A DNA stretch of 64,000 nucleotides, taken from contig NZ_SRLH01000005.1 in NCBI RefSeq assembly GCF_004745595.1, positions 124,001-188,000 of the forward strand, in the 5' to 3' direction. The notes beneath the pieces were generated by a model. That model had not been told where the DNA came from and made no database searches. It worked only from the letters and a program-made list of their open reading frames with translations. A program made the position numbers and the translations under genes. This document shows, piece by piece, positions 9,513-19,492 of this stretch (its first letter is position 1; every line of letters starts with the position of its first letter). The DNA comes from Flavobacterium humi. GTDB taxonomy: Bacteria; Bacteroidota; Bacteroidia; Flavobacteriales; Flavobacteriaceae.

Positions 9513-11027
9513 ATGATAAAAAATATAAAATGGCTATTGTTAATCTCTCTGAGCTTCGTAGCCTGTAATGATGATGATGTGGCGGGTGATGAACCTGTAG
9601 TGGCTGGTTCGGCAGATTTTTCCAAATATGTGGCTTTAGGGGATTCTTTTGCCGCAGGGTATAGCGATGCAGCCCTTTTCAAAAAAGGACAACAAAATGC
9701 TTATCCTAACCTTCTTGCCGGGCAATTTGCTCAAGTGGGAGGCGGTGTATTCAATACGCCTTTCTGCGGGGATGACAATAAAGGAGGTTTGTTGTTCAGC
9801 GGAAACCCTATCCAGGGGACAAGGCTTTATTTTAATGGAGTAGGGCCGGTTCCGGTTCCTGGGCCTCCGGTAACGGAAGTATTGAATCATTTGGCTGGGC
9901 CATTTAACAACCTGGGTGTGCCTGGAGCGAAAAGTTTCCACTTGTTGGCAGCCGGTTACGGAAATCCTGCTGGGGTTCCAGGAGGTTTGGCAAACCCTTA
10001 TTTTGCCAGATTTGCTTCTTCTGCAAGTACATCGATTATCGCAGATGCATTAACGCAGCAGCCTACTTTCTTCTCCTTATGGATTGGAGGTAACGATGTG
10101 TTGGCCTATGCTACTTCCGGAGGTATCGGTACAGATCAAACCGGAAATACGAATCCTGCGACGTACGGTCCTAATGACATTACTGACCCTACTGTATTCA
10201 ATACCGTATATAACGGCTTGGTAACGCAGCTTACTACAGGAGGTAGAAAAGGAGTTGTAGCCAACTTGCCTTATATCAATACGTTGCCTTATTTCACAAC
10301 TGTTCCTACTAACCCTGTGCCTTTAGATGCAGCAACAGCGAGCCAGCTAAATACGCAGCTTTTAGGTCCTATCGATGCTATCTTGACTGCTTATGGCGAA
10401 GGTGGTCGTATCGTGACAGTATCTGCGGGTGCTACAAATCCTTTATTAATCAAGGATGAAAGCTTGACCAATTATTCAGCTCAAATTACTGCTGCGTTAA
10501 TCGCTAACGGGGTTCCGGCTCCTCAGGCAGGTTTGATGGGAGGTTTGTACGGACAGGCACGTCATGCCAGAAATACAGGGGACAAGGATTTTGTGGTCCT
10601 TCCGACAAGAACCATTATCGGTACACCTCAAGCGGGGGTTCCTGCACCATTCAATACAATTGGTGTAACCTATCCGTTACAGGATAAAGATGTATTGATT
10701 CCTACCGAAGTTAATGCCATCAAAGTAGCTACCGATGCGTATAACGTAACAATCAAAAATGCGGCTGACGCTGGCGGATTGGCTTTTGTTGATGCGAAAG
10801 CGGTAATGAGCCAATTGCTAAACGGAGGTATACGTTACGGTAACTACCACCTGACTACTCAGTTTGTGGTGGGTGGGGCATTCTCACTAGACGGGATACA
10901 TCCGAGTGCGAGAGGATATGCTTTAGTAGCGAATAAATTCCTTGAGGCCATCAATGCAAAATACGGTTCTACATTCAGGTCTATTGATTTGGGGAACTAT
11001 CAAATACAATATCCGGCGTCTTTATAA
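9513..11027 (+). CDS. SGNH/GDSL-hydrolase surface lipoprotein
   Basis: A 504-residue lipoprotein with signal and near-canonical lipobox (SFVAC, Cys18). SGNH hydrolase blocks are present: GDSFAAGY with nucleophile Ser45 (block I), WIGGNDVLAY (block III) and DGIHPSARGY (block V, catalytic Asp and His). The long body contains Gly/Pro-rich insertions. The frame is open from a TTG at 9462, which overlaps the receptor gene and would hide the signal peptide, so the ATG at 9513 is preferred. It probably hydrolyses an ester at the cell surface and works with the TonB-dependent receptor in front of it. The functional link is inferred from position, and the substrate is unknown. Confidence 0.85.
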   Translation: MIKNIKWLLLISLSFVACNDDDVAGDEPVVAGSADFSKYVALGDSFAAGYSDAALFKKGQQNAYPNLLAGQFAQVGGGVFNTPFCGDDNKGGLLFSGNPIQGTRLYFNGVGPVPVPGPPVTEVLNHLAGPFNNLGVPGAKSFHLLAAGYGNPAGVPGGLANPYFARFASSASTSIIADALTQQPTFFSLWIGGNDVLAYATSGGIGTDQTGNTNPATYGPNDITDPTVFNTVYNGLVTQLTTGGRKGVVANLPYINTLPYFTTVPTNPVPLDAATASQLNTQLLGPIDAILTAYGEGGRIVTVSAGATNPLLIKDESLTNYSAQITAALIANGVPAPQAGLMGGLYGQARHARNTGDKDFVVLPTRTIIGTPQAGVPAPFNTIGVTYPLQDKDVLIPTEVNAIKVATDAYNVTIKNAADAGGLAFVDAKAVMSQLLNGGIRYGNYHLTTQFVVGGAFSLDGIHPSARGYALVANKFLEAINAKYGSTFRSIDLGNYQIQYPASL

Positions 11028-11043
11028 GCGTACGGAAATTAAT

Positions 11044-11079
11044 AAAAAAAGCCATCAGCAAGTGTTGATGGCTTTTTTA
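11044..11079 (+). terminator. Terminator after the SGNH lipoprotein gene
   Basis: GCCATCA / TGATGGC arms extended by flanking A and T runs. It is a strong Rho-independent structure. Confidence 0.85.
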
Positions 11080-11157
11080 TTTATAAAGATTTAAGGGCTA
11101 ATTACCGGTAGTAAAAGCAGCGGTTTTCAGAAATTCTGAAAAAACACAAAAAAATTA

Positions 11158-11187
11158 TTGATTTTATATTTTAAAAAATTATCTTTG
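11158..11187 (+). promoter_or_regulatory. Promoter of atpD-atpC
   Basis: A TTG at 11158-11160 and TATCTTTG at 11180-11187 are separated by exactly 19 bases, the spacing expected for Bacteroidota -33/-7 promoters. The leader to the ATG at 11248 is about 55 bases. Confidence 0.7.
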
Positions 11188-11226
11188 CACTCTGAAAAAA
11201 CACTTGTTTTTTAGAAATCTAAATAG

Positions 11227-12759
<1,533 letters not shown>

Positions 12760-12770
12760 TAATAAAATTT

Positions 12771-13052
12771 ATGATTTTAGAAATAGTATCACCAGAAGCC
12801 ACATTATTTTCAGGAGAAGTTACTTCGGTATCGGTTCCGGGAGTAAATGGTGAGTTCCAAATGCTTAACAATCACGCACCGATTGTGTCATTGTTAAAAG
12901 AAGGGAACGTAAAAATCGTAGGTTCGAACCTGAAGATTGCCAAAGAATTTGCAGCAAAATTCAATAAAGTGAACGAACAGACATTTTGGTTGCCAATCCA
13001 TTCCGGGACTATCGAAATGAATGACAATAAAATAATTGTTTTAGCCGACTAA
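12771..13052 (+). CDS. atpC: F1 ATP synthase subunit epsilon, short form
   Basis: 93 residues matching the N-terminal beta-sandwich domain of epsilon: ILEIVSPEATLFSGEV, VPGVNGEFQMLNNHAP and a C-terminal GTIEMNDNKIIVLAD. The two C-terminal helices that inhibit ATP hydrolysis in most bacterial epsilon subunits are missing; the usual length is 130 or more. Short epsilon subunits are known in this phylum, so this is probably normal and not a truncation. The gene follows atpD directly and ends in a strong terminator. Confidence 0.96.
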   Translation: MILEIVSPEATLFSGEVTSVSVPGVNGEFQMLNNHAPIVSLLKEGNVKIVGSNLKIAKEFAAKFNKVNEQTFWLPIHSGTIEMNDNKIIVLAD

Positions 13053-13074
13053 GACAATTTGAAATAAAAGAAGG

Positions 13075-13103
13075 AAGCCAAGCAACATTGTTTGGCTTTT
13101 TTT
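13075..13103 (+). terminator. Terminator after atpC
   Basis: An 11-pair stem (AAGCCAAGCAA with TTGTTTGGCTT, one G-T pair) with a tiny loop and a T run. Confidence 0.9.
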
Positions 13104-13131
13104 ATATTTTTAATCCTGAAAAAACAGACAA

Positions 13132-13608
13132 ATGAAAATAAAAATTATGGTTGCCCTTTTCGGAATTGTAGTAAGCGGCCTTCTCATGGGTTTTACCCAA
13201 CAGCAGGCATCTTGCGCATTGGTATTGGTCAATGCCAAAACCAGTAAAAGCATAAAAGTATGCGACAAGAATTCGGTACAAAAAATCGAAGCGGTACTTG
13301 GAGGTGCGATAACATTGGACAAAGAAGTCCCGGACGCCAAAGAACCGCCTATTTTTACCTTCACCTACGATGGTTTGATCATCGAATTGCAGAATGACCT
13401 GATCCGAAGCCTTACCATTACCGGGAAAAAATGGAAATTAAACACCTTAACCGTTGGCATACCGCTAGACCAGGTATCTGCGGCATTTGAAAAGCACGAA
13501 TTCAATTATCTAGGCAATGCCCGCTTCAAGGTCAAAGATTCCAAAGCTATTTTATATACGGAAACAGACCAGGCCAATAAGGTAAAAAAGATTGGAGTTG
13601 TTTTTTAA
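13132..13608 (+). CDS. Small exported protein of unknown function
   Basis: 158 residues with an N-terminal signal-like segment (KIKIMVALFGIVVSGLLMGF). The remainder is a compact, mostly beta-predicted domain without low complexity, containing ITGKKWKLNTLTVG and a C-terminal KKIGVVF. I do not recognise the family. It follows the atpC terminator by 30 bases, so it is probably transcribed separately, and it converges with the DUF3667 gene. Between them lies a hairpin repeat copy. Confidence 0.6.
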   Translation: MKIKIMVALFGIVVSGLLMGFTQQQASCALVLVNAKTSKSIKVCDKNSVQKIEAVLGGAITLDKEVPDAKEPPIFTFTYDGLIIELQNDLIRSLTITGKKWKLNTLTVGIPLDQVSAAFEKHEFNYLGNARFKVKDSKAILYTETDQANKVKKIGVVF

Positions 13609-13620
13609 TTTTTTTGGCAG

Positions 13621-13700
13621 CTAATCCGGCTGTCCATTCTATCTTTTGTTTTTTAAAGAAAAAAACAAAAGGATGCCATTTCCATCCGGGCTGGAACCAC
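13621..13700. repeat. Dispersed intergenic hairpin element, copy A
   Basis: Core hairpin at 13641-13674: ATCTTTTG plus a T run, an AAAG loop, then an A run and CAAAAGGAT. Flanks are GGCTGTCCATTCT on the left and GCCATTTCCATCCGGGCTGG on the right. It has the same layout as copies B (18230-18310) and C (39912-40000). This copy lies between the converging 3' ends of the small exported protein gene and the DUF3667 gene. Confidence 0.7.
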
Positions 13701-13809
13701 AACTTCTTTTTGCAGATTTCGAACTGATAAAACAGAATTATGAATTCCCAAAATCGCTTTTGGCAACATTAGGATCCCGCAGTAAAATAATGCTTCGCTG
13801 GATTCCCGT

Positions 13810-14613
13810 TTAATGAAACAATCCGCCAAATCCGCTCATAATATAAAAACGGATGAGCGATCCTGAAAATAAAACCCAGACAACCAAGCTGGCAACACTT
13901 ACTCCAAAGGCTTTTGCAAAATGCAGTTTCGTAGTTTTTTCTAAAAATCCGTAATAAAAAGTGGAAAAATAAAGCAATTGGACCACAAAGAATATAAGGA
14001 CAGCATAATTGCCTGAAAACCCAAAAAGATAGGATAAGGGCAAAATAAGCAAGGCGTATATCAAAATACAAATGCCAAGCATATACATTCCGGCTACCAA
14101 ATGCTCTACATAATTGTATTTGCCTTTCCTGTAAAAAAGCCAAAACACCAATGCGGTCAAGGGTAAGGAGCACATGGCCATCAAGTTGGAGTATTTTGTG
14201 GTAAAATGATTTACTTTTTCACCCCGTTCAAGTTTTTCAATCGCCAGTTGTTTTTTTACCGGGTCGGCTATGGAACTTAATTCCGGATGGGCTTTTAGTA
14301 TGTTTGTCTCTTTTTTCGGTTCTCCCAAAGTAGCCATAAAAACAAATACAGTGGCAATCAGCATAAAAAAGCTCAATGGAGGGAAATATTTCTTGCGTCT
14401 TCCATTTACATATTCACGGGCAACAACACCGCGTTTTAATATCAAATCCCTAATAAGCTGAAAAAAACCCTTATCAGCATGTGTGAAGTAATGTATGGCT
14501 TCATGGGCAATATCATGTGAAGTCAACCGGTGCAGGCTTGTTTTTTGGCTGCATTGCGGGCAATAGTTATATTGCTCCGGATTTGCAGTGTGGCAGTTCT
14601 TGCAAAAATCCAT
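13810..14613 (-). CDS. DUF3667 family membrane protein with N-terminal zinc ribbon
   Basis: 267 residues. The N-terminus is a zinc ribbon with two CxxC pairs (CKNC, CPQC) in the first 25 residues. Next comes the DUF3667 segment with HDIAHEAIHYFTHADKG and REYVNGRRKKYFPPLSFF. The C-terminal half has about four or five transmembrane helices. The family is frequent in Bacteroidota and has no known function. The gene is divergent from bioF across a 140-base gap. The start at 14613 places the zinc ribbon right at the N-terminus, as usual for the family. Confidence 0.85.
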   Translation of the reverse strand: MDFCKNCHTANPEQYNYCPQCSQKTSLHRLTSHDIAHEAIHYFTHADKGFFQLIRDLILKRGVVAREYVNGRRKKYFPPLSFFMLIATVFVFMATLGEPKKETNILKAHPELSSIADPVKKQLAIEKLERGEKVNHFTTKYSNLMAMCSLPLTALVFWLFYRKGKYNYVEHLVAGMYMLGICILIYALLILPLSYLFGFSGNYAVLIFFVVQLLYFSTFYYGFLEKTTKLHFAKAFGVSVASLVVWVLFSGSLIRFYIMSGFGGLFH

Positions 14614-14739
14614 TCTTTTTTTGCTGCAATGTACAAATTTCTATACTTCTGAAAAATCCTACACGGCCATTTTCCTAAAAACCTGTTTTTTTGCCTTGAG
14701 CAATATATATCCAATAAATAATCCTAACGGATACTTTAG

Positions 14740-14747
14740 TATCTTTG
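14740..14747 (+). promoter_or_regulatory. -7 box of the biotin operon, near-leaderless
   Basis: TATCTTTG followed by CAGGAT and the bioF ATG at 14754. Transcription would start within a few bases of the start codon. The in-frame TTG at 14745 lies inside the box and cannot be the start. Confidence 0.7.
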
Positions 14748-14753
14748 CAGGAT

Positions 14754-15899
14754 ATGGGGCAATTTCCGGAAGCATTACTGCAAAAATTACGCGAACGCGA
14801 GCAAAACAATGCATTGCGCGCATTGCCTTTTTCTGGCAATCTCATCGATTTTGCGTCTAATGATTATTTGGGAATGGCTCGTTGTGAAGCGATTTTCCAT
14901 AAAACCCATCAATTCTTATCGGACAGGGATATAAAGATAAACGGGGCCACAGGCTCCAGGCTGCTTTCGGGCAACCATTCCCTATATGGCGAAGCCGAAG
15001 ATTACATTGCTGCCTTCCATCAAAGCGGATCGGCATTGATCTTCAATTCAGGATACGATGCCAATGTTGGTTTTTTCAGTTGTGTTCCGCAACGCCACGA
15101 TGTGATTTTGTATGATGAATTATGCCATGCTTCCATTAGGGACGGGATTCGGCTTTCCAATGCAAAAGCCTATAAATTCGGACACAATGACCTGGAAGAC
15201 TTAATGTTTTTGATTCAAAAATTCAAATCGGAAGAAAAAGAGGTGTATATCGTTACCGAAAGTGTTTTTTCCATGGATGGTGATTGCCCGGAATTGGATG
15301 CATTGGTCCAGCTTGCTGAAAAGTACAGTTGCCGCCTCGTGGTTGATGAAGCGCATGCGTTGGGCGTTTTTGGTGATAAAGGAGAAGGATTGATCCAAAG
15401 CCTGGGGTTGCAAAGCAACGTTTTTGCCCGGATCATGACTTTCGGCAAAGGGCTGGGCTGTCATGGAGCAGCGGTTTTGGGAAGCCCGGACCTGAAAAAA
15501 TACCTGGTCAATTTTGCCCGGAGTTTTATTTATACGACGGGGCTTCCGCCACATTCGGTCGCAACCATCCTAACAGCATACCAGCACTTGGAAGCAGAAA
15601 CCGGAATGACCCGGGAATTAAGGGAAAATATTGCCTGTTTCAATCAGGAGAAAAACCTTTTAGGGCTCAAACCGATGTTTGTAAGAAGCAAATCAGCCAT
15701 TCAATCGGCGATATTCCCCGGAAATGAAAAGGTAAAAATGATCGCGGGAGAACTCCGTGAAAAAGGCTTCGATGTCAAACCGATCTTGTCGCCAACAGTT
15801 CCGGAAGGCCAGGAAAGACTAAGGATTTGCCTGCATAGTTATAATTCAAAAAAAGAAATTTCAGAAGTCTTGCAATTGTTGAGTAACTTTGTTTTTTAA
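14754..15899 (+). CDS. bioF: 8-amino-7-oxononanoate synthase
   Basis: Condenses a pimeloyl thioester with L-alanine to give KAPA, the first ring-building step of biotin synthesis. 381 residues from the ATG chosen here. The family blocks are present: FASNDYLGMA near residue 33, GSRLLSGNHSLYGEAED, VDEAHALGVFG and TFGKGLGCHGA, whose Lys (about residue 231) holds PLP. It is the first gene of bioF-DUF2007-bioD-bioA. The start at 14754 follows a promoter box by six bases, so the mRNA would be nearly leaderless. No bioC or bioH for pimeloyl supply is present in the window. Confidence 0.95.
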   Translation: MGQFPEALLQKLREREQNNALRALPFSGNLIDFASNDYLGMARCEAIFHKTHQFLSDRDIKINGATGSRLLSGNHSLYGEAEDYIAAFHQSGSALIFNSGYDANVGFFSCVPQRHDVILYDELCHASIRDGIRLSNAKAYKFGHNDLEDLMFLIQKFKSEEKEVYIVTESVFSMDGDCPELDALVQLAEKYSCRLVVDEAHALGVFGDKGEGLIQSLGLQSNVFARIMTFGKGLGCHGAAVLGSPDLKKYLVNFARSFIYTTGLPPHSVATILTAYQHLEAETGMTRELRENIACFNQEKNLLGLKPMFVRSKSAIQSAIFPGNEKVKMIAGELREKGFDVKPILSPTVPEGQERLRICLHSYNSKKEISEVLQLLSNFVF

Positions 15900-15905
15900 T
15901 GTTCC

Positions 15906-16322
15906 ATGAAAGAAATCACTTTTCAAAAAATAGCCACATTTCAGTATTCGTCCGAAGCACTTATCCTGAAAGGGAAACTGGAATCGGAAGGCATTGAGGT
16001 TTTTATGCGCGATAATGTTACAATCGACACCGATCCGCTGGTCAGTAATGCCATTGGCGGCGTAAAACTGTTCGTGCGGTCTGAAGATTTTGGCAAAGCC
16101 CAGAATATAGTGTCGGAAATTAGCCGGTATTCGGTTGATGATAAAGGAGAACCGATAAAATGCCCGAAGTGCGGCGCAGAAAAAACAGATATGGTTACCT
16201 CAATCAGCGATGTGAAATCCCTTGTCTCATTTGTCATCACCTCATTCCTGGAGCTTTTTCCCATTAACGCCAAACATACCTATAAATGCGATGTTTGTAA
16301 TTTTGAATTTGAGAAAAAATGA
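15906..16322 (+). CDS. DUF2007 domain protein with C-terminal zinc ribbon
   Basis: 138 residues. The N-terminal half fits DUF2007 (FQYSSEALILKGKLESEGIE, then a GGVKLFVRSED strand), a small ferredoxin-like fold once called a putative signal-transducing domain. The C-terminal half carries CPKCG and CDVC pairs, a zinc ribbon split by a hydrophobic stretch. It starts 6 bases after bioF and overlaps bioD by 4 bases (ATGA), so it is firmly inside the biotin operon, yet no role in biotin synthesis is known for the family. A translational-coupling or metal-related role is only a guess. Confidence 0.8.
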   Translation: MKEITFQKIATFQYSSEALILKGKLESEGIEVFMRDNVTIDTDPLVSNAIGGVKLFVRSEDFGKAQNIVSEISRYSVDDKGEPIKCPKCGAEKTDMVTSISDVKSLVSFVITSFLELFPINAKHTYKCDVCNFEFEKK

Positions 16323-16936
16323 AATTATTTATTACAGGAATATCAACGGATGTTGGCAAAACCATTGCTTCAGCCATCATTACAGAAGCCTTGCAAGCTG
16401 ATTATTGGAAGCCAGTCCAGGCAGGAGACCTGGAGCATTCCGACAGCCATAAGATCAGGGATTACATCTCAAACAGCACTACAATCATCCACGAAAACAG
16501 TTATCGCCTGCATACCCCGGCGAGCCCGCATCTTGCCGCCAGGTTGGATGGAATAACAATTGATATCCAAAAAATAAAAGAGCCCAAAACCGGGAACCAC
16601 CTTGTAATAGAAGGAGCCGGCGGCATTTTTGTCCCTTTGAATGACACCGATTGTGTCCTTGACCTGATCCAGGAAGAATACAAAGTCATTGTGGTTTCGA
16701 GGCATTATTTAGGAAGTATAAACCATACTTTATTGACTATTGAGGCGTTGCAGAACAGGAATATCAAGGTAGCGGGGATTGTTTTTTCCGGAGACGAAAA
16801 CCCATCCTCGGAAGAAATCATCCTACAGAAAACAGGCGTGGCATTTTTGGGAAGAATTGAGGAAGAGCCTTATTTCGATAAAAATGTCATCCGTTATTAT
16901 GCCGATTTGTTTCGCGGTAATTTATTGGAATTATAA
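16319..16936 (+). CDS. bioD: Dethiobiotin synthetase
   Basis: Closes the ureido ring of dethiobiotin from DAPA, CO2 and ATP. 205 residues. The modified P-loop ITGISTDVGKT is at the N-terminus (about 5-15), WKPVQAG follows near 30, and EGAGGIFVPL near 98-107 is the second conserved block. The start codon overlaps the DUF2007 stop (ATGA). It is followed 14 bases later by bioA. Confidence 0.96.
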   Translation: MKLFITGISTDVGKTIASAIITEALQADYWKPVQAGDLEHSDSHKIRDYISNSTTIIHENSYRLHTPASPHLAARLDGITIDIQKIKEPKTGNHLVIEGAGGIFVPLNDTDCVLDLIQEEYKVIVVSRHYLGSINHTLLTIEALQNRNIKVAGIVFSGDENPSSEEIILQKTGVAFLGRIEEEPYFDKNVIRYYADLFRGNLLEL

Positions 16937-16950
16937 TAAAGCAAAATCAA

Positions 16951-18222
16951 ATGAACCTATCTGAAAGAGATATACAATACAACTGGCATCCCTATACACA
17001 ACACAAAACGGCACAACCCCATATTGCCATCGCAAAGGGTGAAGGTGCCTTGCTTTGGGACGAAAACGGCAAAGAATATATCGATGCGATTGCCTCCTGG
17101 TGGGTCAATCCTTATGGGCATTCCAATAGGTTTATCGCCGATGCCATTTACAAACAGCTTACCACTTTAGAGCACGTTTTGTTCGGTGGTTTTACACACG
17201 AACCAGCCGTTTTGGTTGCGGAAAAGCTAATGGAAATCTTGCCTGATAACCAAAAGAAATTGTTTTTTTCCGATAACGGATCTACAGCCGTGGAAATCGC
17301 CATAAAGGTAGCCTTGCAGTATTTTTACAATAAAGGCGAAAAAAGGACAAAAATCATTGCGTTTGAAAATGCTTTCCACGGCGATACGTTTGCAGCTATG
17401 GCAGCCAGCGGCATTTCTTTTTTTACGGAAGCTTTTCAGGGTTCCATGATAGAAGTGCAACGCATACCGGTACCGGTAAAAGGCCATGAAAAAGCCAGTT
17501 ACGATGCCCTTGAAAAATTAATGGCTACAAACGAATATGCCGCTTTTATCTTCGAGCCTTTGGTTCAGGGTGCTGCTGGAATGGTCATGTACGAAGCGTC
17601 AGAACTCGATAGATTAGTATCGCTTTGCCGCCAGCATTCCGTATTTACCATTGCCGATGAAGTCATGACGGGTTTTGGCAAAACAGGAAAAAACTTCGCC
17701 TGTGATTACCTTCAGGTGCAACCGGATATGATGTGCCTGTCAAAAGCACTTACCGGAGGGACAATTCCCATGGCGATCACCACATTTACCCAACAGATTT
17801 TTGAAGGTTTCTATGACGACGATGTCAATAAAGCGTTGTTTCACGGCCATACTTTCACGGCAAACCCAACGGGCTGTGCGGCGGCTTTGGCCAGTATGCA
17901 ACTGCTCGGATCCGAAGCCATGCAACAAAATATCCAAAGGATCCATGAGTGCCATTTGAGCTTTCAGCAAAAAGTAAAAAACCACCCAAGAGTTGCAACT
18001 ACCCGTGTTTTGGGCGTTATTTTCGCTTTAGAGATCCAAACCGGGTCACAGGAAAGCTACTACGGCGACTTTCGGAACAAACTCTATAATTTCTTCATCG
18101 GAAAAGGAGTAATCCTGCGTCCGGTGGGCAATATCGTTTACATTTTGCCGCCTTATATCATTTCAACAAGCCAATTGGAAAAAGTATACAAAACTATTGA
18201 AGAAGCTTTAGAAATGATGTAA
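16951..18222 (+). CDS. bioA: Adenosylmethionine--8-amino-7-oxononanoate transaminase
   Basis: Converts KAPA to DAPA using S-adenosylmethionine as amino donor and PLP as cofactor. 423 residues. The BioA-specific opening NWHPYTQ near residue 11 and the ASWWVNPYGH segment separate it from other class III aminotransferases. AFHGDTFAAM, TIADEVMTGFGKTG and the PLP-lysine segment CLSKALTGGTIPMA are present. It ends the core biotin run. Copy B of the hairpin repeat lies directly behind it. Confidence 0.96.
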   Translation: MNLSERDIQYNWHPYTQHKTAQPHIAIAKGEGALLWDENGKEYIDAIASWWVNPYGHSNRFIADAIYKQLTTLEHVLFGGFTHEPAVLVAEKLMEILPDNQKKLFFSDNGSTAVEIAIKVALQYFYNKGEKRTKIIAFENAFHGDTFAAMAASGISFFTEAFQGSMIEVQRIPVPVKGHEKASYDALEKLMATNEYAAFIFEPLVQGAAGMVMYEASELDRLVSLCRQHSVFTIADEVMTGFGKTGKNFACDYLQVQPDMMCLSKALTGGTIPMAITTFTQQIFEGFYDDDVNKALFHGHTFTANPTGCAAALASMQLLGSEAMQQNIQRIHECHLSFQQKVKNHPRVATTRVLGVIFALEIQTGSQESYYGDFRNKLYNFFIGKGVILRPVGNIVYILPPYIISTSQLEKVYKTIEEALEMM

Positions 18223-18229
18223 TTTTGGA

Positions 18230-18310
18230 GCTGTTCCCGCTATCCGTTGCAATCTTTTTATTTTAAAGGAAAATAAAAAGGATTTCCACTGCTATCGGGG
18301 CTATAATCAC
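18230..18310. repeat. Dispersed intergenic hairpin element, copy B
   Basis: Core hairpin at 18252-18283: ATCTTTTTATTTT, loop AAAG, then GAAAATAAAAAGGAT. The left flank CCGCTATCCGTTG and right flank TTCCACTGCTATCGGGG match the other copies in position. The stem differs from copy A (TTTTT ATTTT instead of TTTTG TTTTTT), and both arms have changed together. It lies between bioA and the ketoacyl synthase gene. Confidence 0.7.
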
Positions 18311-18324
18311 ATTTGTAATCCAAC

Positions 18325-19488
18325 TTGACATTGATTCCGAAAATCGCCATAACCGCCTTGTCTTCCCTTTCTCCTTTAGGAGACCATCCGGAAAAAATCT
18401 GGAACGAATACCTACAGGGAACTTCCTTGATCGCCCAAAAAGAAATAGGTGGCCAGGCCATACCCGTAGCGGCTATCCCGGCCGGGTTACAAGAATCGGT
18501 TGCAGCCCTGAAAGCTTCTGATACGAAATACAAAGCCCTGGATAATTCGGTTTTGTACGGTATCCTGACAGCCAGGCAAGCTATAAAAAATGCCGGTTGG
18601 GCGTCAAATGATATCTTTGGGATCAATATAGGTTCTTCCCGCGGCGCTACCGAATTGTTCGAAAAACACCATCAGGAATTTATCGAAACCGGGAAAACGG
18701 CCACATTGGCTTCGCCCACAACGACCCTTGGCAATATCTCTTCCTGGATTGCCCACGATTTAAAAGCATCCGGACCGGAAGTTTCACATTCCATAACCTG
18801 TTCTACGGCTTTGCATGCTGTTTTGAATGGGATTGCCTGGCTCAGGGCGGGGATGGTCGATAAATTTCTAGTCGGCGGGAGTGAAGCACCCTTAACATCC
18901 TTTACTATTGCCCAAATGCAAGCCCTGAAAATTTACTCCACCCTGGATTCGGAGTATCCATGCCAGTCATTCGCGCTGGAAAAAACCAGAAATTCCATGG
19001 TTTTAGGAGAAGGAGCCGCGATGGCTTGCCTCGAGATCGGTGAAAAGGAAAATGCATTGGCTTATATCGACGGGATTGGCTATGCCACCGATATTTTAGA
19101 ACACAATATTTCCATTTCCACCGAAGCGGATTGTTTCCAGAAATCCATGAAAATGGCATTGCAATCTACCAATTTATCAGAAGTTGATGCCATTGTAATG
19201 CATGCGCCGGGTACTATAAAAGGGGATTTATCGGAATACAAAGCGATCCAGAAAGTTTTTGGACAGGACCTTCCGATGCTTACCACCAACAAATGGAAAA
19301 TCGGGCATACTTTTGGGTCGTCCGGTATTTTGAGTATCGAATTGGCAATCATGATGATGCAGCGCCAGGAATTCATCGGGGTACCTTTTGCAAAAGCGCA
19401 GCCACATCGCAAAGCAATCCGTAAAGTACTGGTCAATGCCGTAGGTTTTGGCGGGAATGCGGTTTCTGTTTTGGTGAGTAAGCCATAA
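18325..19488 (+). CDS. Beta-ketoacyl synthase (FabF/KAS-like) behind the biotin operon
   Basis: 387 residues with a thiolase-type ketoacyl synthase fold. The catalytic triad is complete: Cys159 (SITCSTALHA), His293 (VMHAPGTIKGD) and His328 (KIGHTFGSSG), with the spacing of FabB/FabF. It therefore looks catalytically able, but it diverges from housekeeping FabF at the active-site motifs (TCSTA in place of TACSS). No ATG is available near the start; TTG at 18325 or 18331 is used, following a degenerate -7 box (CACATTTG, 18308-18315). It lies 102 bases behind bioA, across repeat copy B. A role in making the pimeloyl chain for BioF is suggested by position only; another lipid or pigment pathway is possible. 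Confidence 0.8.
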   Translation: MTLIPKIAITALSSLSPLGDHPEKIWNEYLQGTSLIAQKEIGGQAIPVAAIPAGLQESVAALKASDTKYKALDNSVLYGILTARQAIKNAGWASNDIFGINIGSSRGATELFEKHHQEFIETGKTATLASPTTTLGNISSWIAHDLKASGPEVSHSITCSTALHAVLNGIAWLRAGMVDKFLVGGSEAPLTSFTIAQMQALKIYSTLDSEYPCQSFALEKTRNSMVLGEGAAMACLEIGEKENALAYIDGIGYATDILEHNISISTEADCFQKSMKMALQSTNLSEVDAIVMHAPGTIKGDLSEYKAIQKVFGQDLPMLTTNKWKIGHTFGSSGILSIELAIMMMQRQEFIGVPFAKAQPHRKAIRKVLVNAVGFGGNAVSVLVSKP

Positions 19489-19492
19489 TTGG

